A stretch of DNA of 64,000 nt. It comes from GCA-2706205 sp964215955. GTDB taxonomy: Bacteria > Bdellovibrionota > Bacteriovoracia > Bacteriovoracales > Bacteriovoracaceae. The notes beneath the pieces are model-generated. The model worked only from the letters and a program-made list of their open reading frames with translations. It was not told the DNA's origin and did not search any database. A program made the position numbers and the translations under genes. Positions 54,211-62,308 of this stretch are shown piece by piece. Where the stretch lies: contig CAXPDR010000018.1 of assembly GCA_964215955.1 (NCBI GenBank), forward strand, positions 310,001 through 374,000. The letters run 5' to 3'. How positions within the stretch are numbered: position 1 is the stretch's first letter; each line of letters opens with the position of its first letter.

Positions 54211-55811
54211 ACCAAGTGAACGATAGTTATAGGCTTATAACCTAGGATACTGTTGAGGAAAGTCCTTGTCTTAATTCTTACTTGCTCAATTGTGTAATCA
54301 TGATCTCTTTTTTTATTTTCAACAAAAGCACAGTAATCAATAAGATCTTTTAATTTCAATATATACTCATTGACCATATTGGGAAGTCCCTTTGTACTTA
54401 CATTAATGGCCTGAGTTTTATGATTTAATGAGATGAATACGGCACCATTATTAGCAATCTTTCTACGCTCGCTTATTTTTTCACGTTCAATAATCAAGTC
54501 TTTTCCATGAATAAGATGAGGATCGTTTTGTTGTAATAGAAAAGTTTTTGGACTTCCATTTTTAAATTCGATTCCCTGATAGTTTTCTAAATATAAACTT
54601 TGTGTGTTAGGGAAATTTTTATCAATAAACTCAATATGTTTTCTTAAAAAGTGGGTTTCACCATGGATTGGAACATAATAATCAGGACTAATTTCTGATA
54701 CAAGCAGTTTAAGATCTTCTTGGCAAGGATGACCGGAAGCATGAATCTGGTGGGTTTTAAAGTCAATTATATCAACTTCTTGTTCAGCCAATGAATTATA
54801 AAGTCTATATACCTTTTTTTCATTGCCTGGAATTGGCTTGGAGCTAAAGATAAATTGGTCATCTTTGTTGAGTTGAATATATTTTTGCTCTCCAATGACA
54901 ATTCTTCTGGTTGCTCCGAGATGTTCACCTTGTGAGCCTGTTACAATATAAACAAGGTCTTGAGCATTGTGGTTTTGAACTGCATCTAGATCAAATATTG
55001 GGTAATCTTCTTTGAGTAAAAGGTTAGCTTTTTCAGCAGCATCTAGATAAAACTGGATGCTACGACCGATAGTAACAACCCTTTTTTTATGTTTTTTACA
55101 ATGTTCTAAAATGTTTTTAATTCGATATATATTAGATGAAAATAATGTAATAAAAGTTCTTTTCTTTTTCTTAATCAATAAATTGAGATCATGACTTAGG
55201 TCTGATTCGCTTAAGGTTTTTCCTGATCCTAAAATATTGGTAGAATCCAACATAACGAGACTTTTGTCACTTTTTCCTAGGACATTCTTTATTTTATTTA
55301 CGTTAATTGGCTCTTCAAATAATGGTTTTAAATCAAACTTAAAATCAGAGATAAAAAGTGTAGCAAGTTTCTCATTTCTAAAAATGATACCAAAGGTTTC
55401 AGGAATAGAATGTGTGACGTGAACAGGATGAAGCTCAAATTCATCAAACTTTAAAATAGTATCTTCGTTATACGTTTGAATTTTTCTTGAAAGCTTTCGT
55501 TTTTCAAGTTTAGCTTCAATTAAAATCTTTGCAAAATTTGGAGCTATAACTTTGATTTGAGGCATTTCTGTTAAAATATGGGAAACTGCACCTATATGGT
55601 CCTCATGTCCATGGGTTATAAATAAAGTGATTTCTTTTTCTTGGTTAATTTGGGTTGTATCAGCGATGAGATAATTAATGTCAAAAAAATCTTCATAGGG
55701 AAATAGAATACCATAATCAATGATTACGACATGGTTTTCGGTTTCGAAGATGGTCATGTTAGACCCAATTTCACCGACACCGCCAAAAGGACAAATTTTT
55801 AGATTAGTCAT
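54207..55811 (-). CDS. rnj: Ribonuclease J
   Basis: A 534-residue metallo-beta-lactamase/beta-CASP RNase. GGVGEIGSNMTIFE opens the fold; THGHEDHIG (66-74) binds two metals; LVMLDSTN, SGHPCQEDLK and IHGETHFLRKH belong to the beta-CASP part. The C-terminal region (about 450-534) is helical. It processes and degrades mRNA from the 5' end. It overlaps udk by 8 nt and the zinc-ribbon gene by 4 nt. Confidence 0.92.
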   Translation of the reverse strand: MTNLKICPFGGVGEIGSNMTIFETENHVVIIDYGILFPYEDFFDINYLIADTTQINQEKEITLFITHGHEDHIGAVSHILTEMPQIKVIAPNFAKILIEAKLEKRKLSRKIQTYNEDTILKFDEFELHPVHVTHSIPETFGIIFRNEKLATLFISDFKFDLKPLFEEPINVNKIKNVLGKSDKSLVMLDSTNILGSGKTLSESDLSHDLNLLIKKKKRTFITLFSSNIYRIKNILEHCKKHKKRVVTIGRSIQFYLDAAEKANLLLKEDYPIFDLDAVQNHNAQDLVYIVTGSQGEHLGATRRIVIGEQKYIQLNKDDQFIFSSKPIPGNEKKVYRLYNSLAEQEVDIIDFKTHQIHASGHPCQEDLKLLVSEISPDYYVPIHGETHFLRKHIEFIDKNFPNTQSLYLENYQGIEFKNGSPKTFLLQQNDPHLIHGKDLIIEREKISERRKIANNGAVFISLNHKTQAINVSTKGLPNMVNEYILKLKDLIDYCAFVENKKRDHDYTIEQVRIKTRTFLNSILGYKPITIVHLV

Positions 55812-56409
55812 TAAGTAGTTCTTTAATCCTCGCTGCTAAAATTTTTGCAGCTACATCGGTTTCTTCTCCAACTGTGAAATCTGCAAATTGCTTCTGAGGA
55901 TCTAAGTACTTTTGATACATAGGCCTAACTGTTTGATAGTATTGCTCGATTACAGACTCAAGAGATCTACCGCGCTCGTTAACGTCTCTATGTAATCTTC
56001 TCGTAAATCTTATGTCTGAGTCAACATGTAAAAAACATTTGATATCTAGATTTTTTCTAATTTCTTTATCAAAAAGTGTGAATATTCCTTCAAATAGAAT
56101 TATTTTGGCTGGGGAAACCTTATGTACCTCATCTTTTCTTGAACTCGTCTTAAAATCGTAAATAGGCATTTCTATCGACTGACCGTCCTTAAGACTTTTG
56201 ATGTGCTCATTAAGTAATTCCCAATCAAATGCACCTGGATGATCAAAATTAGGAGCATTGTCTTTAAGAAAAAGATCTTGAGGTAATTTATGTAAATAAT
56301 AAGAGTCCATAGAAATCATTGTGGCTGATTCACCAATATGTTTTTGAACCTTTTTTGCAAATGTCGTCTTTCCTGAACCTGAACCGCCAGCTATTCCAAT
56401 TATATACAC
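55804..56409 (-). CDS. udk: Uridine kinase
   Basis: A 201-residue P-loop kinase (GIAGGSGSGKTTFAKK, 5-20). FDHPGAFDWELL, PIYDF and LFEGIFTLFD are uridine kinase motifs, as is RRLHRDVNERGR in the lid. It phosphorylates uridine and cytidine. It is the first gene of the operon with RNase J, fitting a salvage and RNA-turnover pairing (inference). Divergent prmA lies 125 nt away. Confidence 0.9.
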   Translation of the reverse strand: MYIIGIAGGSGSGKTTFAKKVQKHIGESATMISMDSYYLHKLPQDLFLKDNAPNFDHPGAFDWELLNEHIKSLKDGQSIEMPIYDFKTSSRKDEVHKVSPAKIILFEGIFTLFDKEIRKNLDIKCFLHVDSDIRFTRRLHRDVNERGRSLESVIEQYYQTVRPMYQKYLDPQKQFADFTVGEETDVAAKILAARIKELLND

Positions 56410-56534
56410 GTAAACTCCTGATTTTAAGTGATTTAATTAGCATAAAATTTTTACTCTTTGAACAAAAAAGAAAATTTTATAAGTCTTATAACTAAAGGTA
56501 TTCAACTCATTTCTTCTTTTATATAAGCTGGGAT

Positions 56535-57482
56535 ATGAATGATTATTTTATAGTATCTTGTGAAATTTCTACTGAAAGTGAAGATGAAGTCGTTGATAAG
56601 GCCATGAAAGACTTTAATTGTCTTGGTATTGAAGAGTTTTCAATTGATGAACCTAAGGTTGATGATATTCTTGGAGAAAGGTCTTATTCGGGTGGTGATG
56701 TTCCAGAAACCGTAATTCATGAAGTTGAGGACGTTTTAAGTAGTGAATCAAAATTAAAAAAGTTTTATTTTGATAAGAAATCTCTAGCTAATCACTTTTT
56801 AAAGGAATTAGAGGAGTCATTTAAACTCAATCCAAAACTTGAAGTTCAAGAAACAAAAGACTGGAATGAGGAATGGAAAAAAAGCTATAAACCAATTTTA
56901 GTATCTGAAGATTTAGAAATTGTCCCTGAGTGGGAGAAAGAGCTTTATAAATCAAAAGCGAAGAGATCTTTATATATTTATCCTGGAATGGGGTTTGGGA
57001 CAGGGAGTCATGAGACGACATTTTTGTGCTTAAAAATCTTTATGACTATTCAAAATAAAGGTTCATCTTGTTTAGACTTTGGATGTGGTTCCGGTATCTT
57101 AGGTATAGCCTATAAGATGTTCTTTCCTGAAGGCATTTGTGATTTATATGATATTGACCCTGAAGCATTAAAAAATTGCGAACAAAATATAGAATTAAAT
57201 AGTATGAGTACTCATGAGTACTCACTTATTTTGCCCAAGGAAAGAGCGAAAATTGAAAAAACTTATGATGTGGTCTTTGCAAATATTTTGCAAAATGTAC
57301 TCTTAGCAGAGGCTAAGTTTTTAACTAATAGCCTTTCAGCTGGTGGACATCTCATCCTTTCAGGGCTTTTAACAGGTCAAGAAGATGAGGTTATTGAGAA
57401 GTATAAAAACTTAAACCCTAAACTTAATCATGTAAAAACTGAAAAGCTTGGTGATTGGGTAGCGGTATATTTACAAAATTAA
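56535..57482 (+). CDS. prmA: Ribosomal protein L11 methyltransferase
   Basis: A 315-residue SAM enzyme. An N-terminal recognition domain is followed by GMGFGTGSHETT, the SAM motif LDFGCGSGILGIAY, DIDPEAL and VFANILQNVL. These fit PrmA, which trimethylates L11. It lies 3 nt before rsmE. Length is typical. Confidence 0.9.
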   Translation: MNDYFIVSCEISTESEDEVVDKAMKDFNCLGIEEFSIDEPKVDDILGERSYSGGDVPETVIHEVEDVLSSESKLKKFYFDKKSLANHFLKELEESFKLNPKLEVQETKDWNEEWKKSYKPILVSEDLEIVPEWEKELYKSKAKRSLYIYPGMGFGTGSHETTFLCLKIFMTIQNKGSSCLDFGCGSGILGIAYKMFFPEGICDLYDIDPEALKNCEQNIELNSMSTHEYSLILPKERAKIEKTYDVVFANILQNVLLAEAKFLTNSLSAGGHLILSGLLTGQEDEVIEKYKNLNPKLNHVKTEKLGDWVAVYLQN

Positions 57483-57485
57483 ATT

Positions 57486-58169
57486 ATGAGAGCAGTTTTT
57501 TATCCTAATATTGATACAACCTGGAAACACTTAGCGATAAGTGGGGACAAAGCTAAACATCTGATAAAAGTTGCAAGAGTAAAAATAAATGAAGAAATTT
57601 TAGTTCTAAGTGGTGATGGAAAAAAGGTTTTTGGAATTATTGAGGAAATAACAAAAAAGGAACTTGTTATTTCTATTAAAAAGTTTGAATTTCAAAAAAA
57701 AGGCGAATGCATTGATTTATTTGTTGGTCAGGTTAAGAAAGATGCTTTGGACTTAGTTATAAAAATGGCCGTTGAACTTGGAATTAATAAACTCATTATA
57801 GGTGAGACTCAGTTCTCACAAAGATATATTCTTAAACCAGAGAGAATTGAAAGCTTAATTGAATCAGCGATGGAGCAGTCAAATAATGCTTATAAATTAA
57901 TAGTCGAATTTTCAAACTTTAAATCATTAGACTTTAATTTTTATGAGTCAAAAATTTGTCTTTCATCCACTAAACAAGGTAGAAATTGTGGAAATATAAT
58001 TAAGGGAACTACTCTTTTAATTATTGGGCCAGAAGGTGGGTTTTCAGAAGAGGAAGAAGCTTTTTTAGAAAAAAAAGTCACTATGAAAATTCAGTTACCA
58101 ACACCTATACTTAGAACTCCGACGGCTGTGGCTTGTGGGATGGGAATAGTTTATTCAAGTCTTCTATGA
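57486..58169 (+). CDS. rsmE: 16S rRNA m3U1498 methyltransferase
   Basis: A 227-residue SPOUT enzyme. An N-terminal PUA-like part (GDKAKHLIKVARVKINEEI) is followed by knot motifs IIGPEGGFSEEEE and LPTPILRTPTAVACGMG. ERIESLIESAMEQSNN is the RsmE helix motif. It shares the operon with prmA; both modify the ribosome. Confidence 0.93.
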   Translation: MRAVFYPNIDTTWKHLAISGDKAKHLIKVARVKINEEILVLSGDGKKVFGIIEEITKKELVISIKKFEFQKKGECIDLFVGQVKKDALDLVIKMAVELGINKLIIGETQFSQRYILKPERIESLIESAMEQSNNAYKLIVEFSNFKSLDFNFYESKICLSSTKQGRNCGNIIKGTTLLIIGPEGGFSEEEEAFLEKKVTMKIQLPTPILRTPTAVACGMGIVYSSLL

Positions 58170-58228
58170 GACAAAAGATTGATGCTTTAAGTTTTCTATG
58201 AGATTCTTAATTATAGTGGAGTTAGAGA

Positions 58229-58948
58229 ATGAATAAAGAAAATGAAGATATTGATAATATTGTAGACAATTTTGACTTTAAACCTATTACTGAAGGTTTG
58301 GGATTTCATCACTCTTTAAAGGATGAAAAAGAAGTTAGGGTTGATTTAAATAAACAATCAAGAGCTTTAAAAAGGGAGCTGGAGACGAGAGTCGATCAGT
58401 TACAAAAACCTACTACTGTTGATATCAAACCTAATATGGGTGACCTTGCCCCTTTCTATACAAATACAACTGAGACCCAGACAACTACGTTACCAGTGAC
58501 TGAAGTTGTGGAAGAGGAAGTTATAGAAGCACCAAATTACATTTTAGCTTCGACTACTAAAAAGTTTATGGCCTGGTCTGTGGATTTCTTTTTACTCATT
58601 TCAGTATTATGTTTAACAATGGCTTCTATTATTTTCTTTGCAGATTTACCTATGGAAATCATTAGTACCTTCATGCTATTTGATGAAATACCAACTAGTG
58701 CTTTAACAATATTTACTTTGTTCTATCTATTTTATTTCTCATTTCTTGATAAAACCGCTCATTCTACTTTTGGAAAAAGACTTTTTGGGCTTACAGTTAC
58801 AGGATTTGATGAAAAGCAAATTAGTTTTAGTAAAAGTTTTTACCGTGCATTTATGACAGTTATCTCAATTCCATTTCTTGGGTTACCTTTATTTCTAAAT
58901 CTTCAAGATAAACTAACTGATACAATCGTTATTGAAAAACATGATTAA
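58229..58948 (+). CDS. RDD-family membrane protein
   Basis: A 239-residue protein. Residues 1-105 are a hydrophilic, acidic N-terminal tail. The RDD domain follows (about 108-235): FMAWSVDFFLLISVL with the Asp, a second helix pair, and TFGKRLFGLTVTGFD. Three to four membrane helices are expected. The function of RDD proteins is varied and uncertain. It overlaps the next gene by 8 nt. Confidence 0.8.
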   Translation: MNKENEDIDNIVDNFDFKPITEGLGFHHSLKDEKEVRVDLNKQSRALKRELETRVDQLQKPTTVDIKPNMGDLAPFYTNTTETQTTTLPVTEVVEEEVIEAPNYILASTTKKFMAWSVDFFLLISVLCLTMASIIFFADLPMEIISTFMLFDEIPTSALTIFTLFYLFYFSFLDKTAHSTFGKRLFGLTVTGFDEKQISFSKSFYRAFMTVISIPFLGLPLFLNLQDKLTDTIVIEKHD

Positions 58949-59384
58949 TTTGGAAGATTTTAATTCACATCGACAGGGTAAAAAAGTTGTTTTTACTAAT
59001 GGTTGCTTTGATATTTTACATCGAGGGCATGTGACCTATTTGAATGAGGCTAAATCCCTAGGAGATATTTTAGTTTTAGGTTTAAATAGTGATGCAAGTG
59101 TAAAAAGACTTAAGGGTGAAACTAGACCAGTCAATAGCGAAGAAGATAGAAAGTTTGTATTAGAAAATCTAAAGGCGATTGATTATGTCTTTATTTTTAC
59201 TGAAGATACTCCGTATGAGCTCATTAAAATAATAATGCCTGATGTATTAGTTAAGGGGGGAGATTGGAAGCCCGAGCAAATTGTTGGATCGGATTTAGTT
59301 TTAGCAAATGGTGGCGAAGTTAAATCATTAAATTTTGTGAATGGGTTTTCTACAACTTCGATTATTGAGAGAGCAAAAAGCTAG
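58941..59384 (+). CDS. rfaE2: D-glycero-beta-D-manno-heptose 1-phosphate adenylyltransferase-like (RfaE2)
   Basis: A 147-residue nucleotidyltransferase from ATG 58941 (an in-frame TTG at 58932 is less likely). VFTNGCFDILHRGHVTYL contains the HxGH motif (His27, His30), and ADxxV with KRLKGETRPVN and the ISTTxx-like GFSTTSIIERA close the fold. It corresponds to the C-terminal domain of HldE and makes ADP-heptose for LPS. The stop lies in the downstream hairpin. Confidence 0.85.
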   Translation: MINLEDFNSHRQGKKVVFTNGCFDILHRGHVTYLNEAKSLGDILVLGLNSDASVKRLKGETRPVNSEEDRKFVLENLKAIDYVFIFTEDTPYELIKIIMPDVLVKGGDWKPEQIVGSDLVLANGGEVKSLNFVNGFSTTSIIERAKS

Positions 59385-59407
59385 CCCTTAAGTTAAAAGC
59401 TAGCTTT
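59377..59407. terminator. Bidirectional terminator
   Basis: AAAGCTAGC (59377-59385) pairs with GCTAGCTTT (59399-59407). The plus side continues with ATTTC, the minus side with TTTTTGC, so it probably serves the convergent genes on both sides. The stop codon of the plus gene lies inside the stem. Confidence 0.6.
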
Positions 59408-59414
59408 ATTTCAA

Positions 59415-59891
59415 TTAGTTTTTAAGGTCGCTTAAAATCTCTTGAGAAATATCAAAAAGTGTATAACTATCAGAGTTCTCAAGGCGAGAACAAATTGTAC
59501 CATTTTCAATTCTTTCCATATACATTTTTCTTATTACGTTTTCTTCTTCTTCTGTTCTATCAATTTCAGGTAAAACATTGTTGTATAATTCATTGAGAAG
59601 TGGTCCATACTCAACAAGGCCTTCATCGTATAAGGCCTTCATTAGGTAAGTCTGCCTAGCTTGATAAACGGAACTAGAACCAAGAGCTGCTCCTGGAGCG
59701 CCAAACATAGAACCAATAGTACCACCTGCTACTAGCGAGGGAATAAACATACCTATGACATAGGCGCCGCTAAGGGCTTGCTTGGTTGTAATACTTGTTA
59801 AATTTTCATAACAAGAATCTGATTCACCTTGCGCATAACTTGTTCCAATTGAACTAGAAATAAGAAAAATAGTTAAAATAAATTTTTTCAT
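59415..59891 (-). CDS. Small secreted glycine-zipper-like protein
   Basis: A 158-residue protein with a signal peptide (FILTIFLISSSIGTSYAQG). A Gly/Ala-rich hydrophobic segment (about 38-72: IPSLVAGGTIGSMFGAPGAA) resembles a glycine zipper and could insert in a membrane. A helical acidic tail with one Cys follows. It overlaps the DUF4105 gene by 4 nt and so is co-translated with it. Function unknown. Confidence 0.55.
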   Translation of the reverse strand: MKKFILTIFLISSSIGTSYAQGESDSCYENLTSITTKQALSGAYVIGMFIPSLVAGGTIGSMFGAPGAALGSSSVYQARQTYLMKALYDEGLVEYGPLLNELYNNVLPEIDRTEEEENVIRKMYMERIENGTICSRLENSDSYTLFDISQEILSDLKN

Positions 59892-61228
59892 TTGTACTCC
59901 TTATTAATATAACTATAAATATAAATTGAATTAACATCTTTTCTGGTGAGGAAATAACAACTCTTTCCAATTTTATTTTTATAAATTTCTTTCCCATCAC
60001 AGGACTTCCCATTTAGAAAAGCATTGTTACCAACTAACTCGATAGGTAATTTAATAGCTTCTTTTCTAAAACTGTGAGATGGATGACAGCTAGGATCATC
60101 CTTTGGGCACTTTCCAAGATAGTAAGAACCGAATGCCCTTTTTAGTTTTACTCTTGGGTTTTTATGGTTATCGAAGTTAAAGATAAAAGGTTTTGTGATT
60201 TGATAATAGTCTCTGATCGAAGCATATTTATCACTTTCAAATTCCGTGTTTTGCACGAAAGCCTTTAAGAAATGAATTGTGTCTTTTCTTTCTATTTGGT
60301 TCAAAACCATTTCAAAGTGTGTTCCAGATTCAAATTTTTGGTAGGATTCAGCCGTATAGGAATTAAGCTGTGTTGTCGCCTGGTAGTCATCGTTATTTAA
60401 AAATTTATATTTATCACTTAAGAGTTTTCTTAAAGATAAAGGCATATTTAGTCGTCCAAGAAGTAGATTTTGAAACATTTTTCTTCTTCCTTCTGGATCA
60501 AGTAATATAAAGAAATTTTCTTCGAGTAATTTAAATGAGTCTTCCGGCCAATTGCTTGGTTGATAAAGTTCATCAATAGTTTTTCCCAAAACCTTTCCAG
60601 CCTCCTTTAATGTGTGGTTTGGTTTGATTTGGGATATTGGATAAGTGGATAATCCAGATCTGATTAACCAGCTAGAAAATCTTTTAGGATGAAACTCATC
60701 GTTTGTGATTTCAGAAATAATATTACTATGCTTGAAAAGATTTATAATTCCGCCGACACAATTGTTGTTAAATAGGGTATAAGTTCCAATCAGTTTTGGA
60801 TTGTTATAGAACTGTATTACAGACTGTTTTAAGTTAGAAAGTTCACTGTCGGCTAAATTTAAAATACTTCGAAAGGATTTTACTTCACCTTTAAAAAAAT
60901 ATGTATTCCAAACAACTGAAAAATTTTGTACCAACATGGTCATGGGATAGGCACCAAAGGTCAGTGGAATGGCTTCGAGGAGATTATTGTTAGTATTTGT
61001 TACAACTTGGAAGTTAATCGCGACATCATTATAGTAGTTGTTTTTATGAACAAAACGTAAATAACAATGTTGAAATAAGTCTAATTGATTTGATTCTTCA
61101 GGATAGTGACAAAATATTTCTGCACCTTTGTATTCGTCAATATTGCTTTCAAATCTTTCTAGTATTGGATTTTCGGCTGCCAAGGCCAAATTCGAGCAAA
61201 AAAGAATGAAAAGAAAAATTTTAAACAT
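59888..61228 (-). CDS. DUF4105-family periplasmic protein
   Basis: A 446-residue protein from the ATG at 61228, which opens a signal peptide (FKIFLFILFCSNLALA); the frame reaches a TTG at 61243. YTLFNNNCVGGIINLF contains the NNC motif of DUF4105, thought to be a Cys-peptidase-like fold, preceded by a long beta-rich part. The C-terminus has Cys-rich CPKDDPSC. The glycine-rich protein gene overlaps its stop. The family has no established substrate. Confidence 0.65.
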   Translation of the reverse strand: MFKIFLFILFCSNLALAAENPILERFESNIDEYKGAEIFCHYPEESNQLDLFQHCYLRFVHKNNYYNDVAINFQVVTNTNNNLLEAIPLTFGAYPMTMLVQNFSVVWNTYFFKGEVKSFRSILNLADSELSNLKQSVIQFYNNPKLIGTYTLFNNNCVGGIINLFKHSNIISEITNDEFHPKRFSSWLIRSGLSTYPISQIKPNHTLKEAGKVLGKTIDELYQPSNWPEDSFKLLEENFFILLDPEGRRKMFQNLLLGRLNMPLSLRKLLSDKYKFLNNDDYQATTQLNSYTAESYQKFESGTHFEMVLNQIERKDTIHFLKAFVQNTEFESDKYASIRDYYQITKPFIFNFDNHKNPRVKLKRAFGSYYLGKCPKDDPSCHPSHSFRKEAIKLPIELVGNNAFLNGKSCDGKEIYKNKIGKSCYFLTRKDVNSIYIYSYINKEYK

Positions 61229-61314
61229 ATAAACAATATACAATATTTAGGCATAGGATTGAGTGGATTTGAAATTGTTATAATATGTGCACAAAAATTA
61301 AACATAACAAGTAT

Positions 61315-61330
61315 TTATACACCTGTATAA
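61315..61330. promoter_or_regulatory. Perfect 16-bp palindrome, operator-like
   Basis: TTATACA and TGTATAA are separated by CC (61315-61330). It lies between the divergent genes starting at 61228 and 61475. A TATAAT -10-like box lies at 61279-61284. It could bind a dimeric regulator for one or both genes. Confidence 0.35.
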
Positions 61331-61474
61331 AATTTAAACATCATCATTAACATTCATTTAATTATTGAAAGTAATTCTAAAGATTTAAGAAAATAACGAG
61401 CAAAATCTAAACTGGTAAAGACTCTAGCACTTGGCTTGGGACTTGCAGCGTATTCCTTAAATGAAATTTGTTCC

Positions 61475-62308
61475 ATGGGAGTGGCCATCAAAGAATTATC
61501 AAGCCTCTATTTAATAGGGATTATTATTTTAACTGTAAACTTAGCTCATACTAAAGAGCTTTCAGAAAATATTAGTTTCAAAGAAAAATCTAATGAAAGC
61601 CAACCATGGAGTTTTAAATTATCAACAGGTATAAGCTCTGATCTGTATAAAGATGAAAATACAATTTATAATTCCTTTCAATCTTTAAACATTTCCAGAA
61701 AACACTCTAATAAAATTTCTTCAAATTTTTTGATAATTCATGATTATAGATTAAGCGAGTATGAAGAAGAAAATAATAAAAACTCAAAGCTAAAAGATAT
61801 AAAAGCAAGTTTACTTTTTAAGGATTTAATAAAGACGGAGAACTATAATATTTCTGGAAGTACTGGGGTTATTTTTGCTAATTCGAAACAATCCCAAGAT
61901 AGCAGTAAAAATGGCTCTATCTTTTTTGGGGTAAATCAAGGATTATCATTTGAAAAATTTTACTTTTTCCAGAATAATATTGCGACGGTAAACTCTTACG
62001 AGTACAAAACTCCTAGTAAAAGGGCTGCGACTTATAATGAAAAGTTTGGAGTACTAAATTCTTTAGGACTCAATTATAGTTTTACAGATAGTCTTTCAAT
62101 CGCGGCTTTAGGTAGTTTATATACAAGTAACTCTTATGCAGATGACCAGCAACAGTTTCAGATTTATAGTGTTCATACAAACTATAATTTAAAAAACAAT
62201 TTGGCTTTAATTCTTACTTTTAATTCAAAAGATAAAATAATTACTAATAATTCATTGTTTGATGAAACGAATTCATCATACCAGCTGGAGATAGCTTATG
62301 ATTTCTAA
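61475..62308 (+). CDS. Outer-membrane beta-barrel-like protein
   Basis: A 277-residue protein from ATG 61475 (frame open back to TTG 61436). A signal-peptide-like segment (LYLIGIIILTVNLAHTK) is followed by alternating strands (WSFKLSTGISSDLY, LSIAALGSLYTSN, LALILTFNSKD) and the ending QLEIAYDF. A barrel fits the C-terminal Phe. The stop overlaps the next gene by 11 nt, so it may be the partner of that metalloprotease-like lipoprotein. Confidence 0.55.
   Translation: MGVAIKELSSLYLIGIIILTVNLAHTKELSENISFKEKSNESQPWSFKLSTGISSDLYKDENTIYNSFQSLNISRKHSNKISSNFLIIHDYRLSEYEEENNKNSKLKDIKASLLFKDLIKTENYNISGSTGVIFANSKQSQDSSKNGSIFFGVNQGLSFEKFYFFQNNIATVNSYEYKTPSKRAATYNEKFGVLNSLGLNYSFTDSLSIAALGSLYTSNSYADDQQQFQIYSVHTNYNLKNNLALILTFNSKDKIITNNSLFDETNSSYQLEIAYDF

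Noticed and set aside
57205..57224. Tandem TGAGTACTCA palindrome as a regulatory site
   Set aside because: It lies inside prmA and encodes in-frame residues of the enzyme, so coding constraint explains it.
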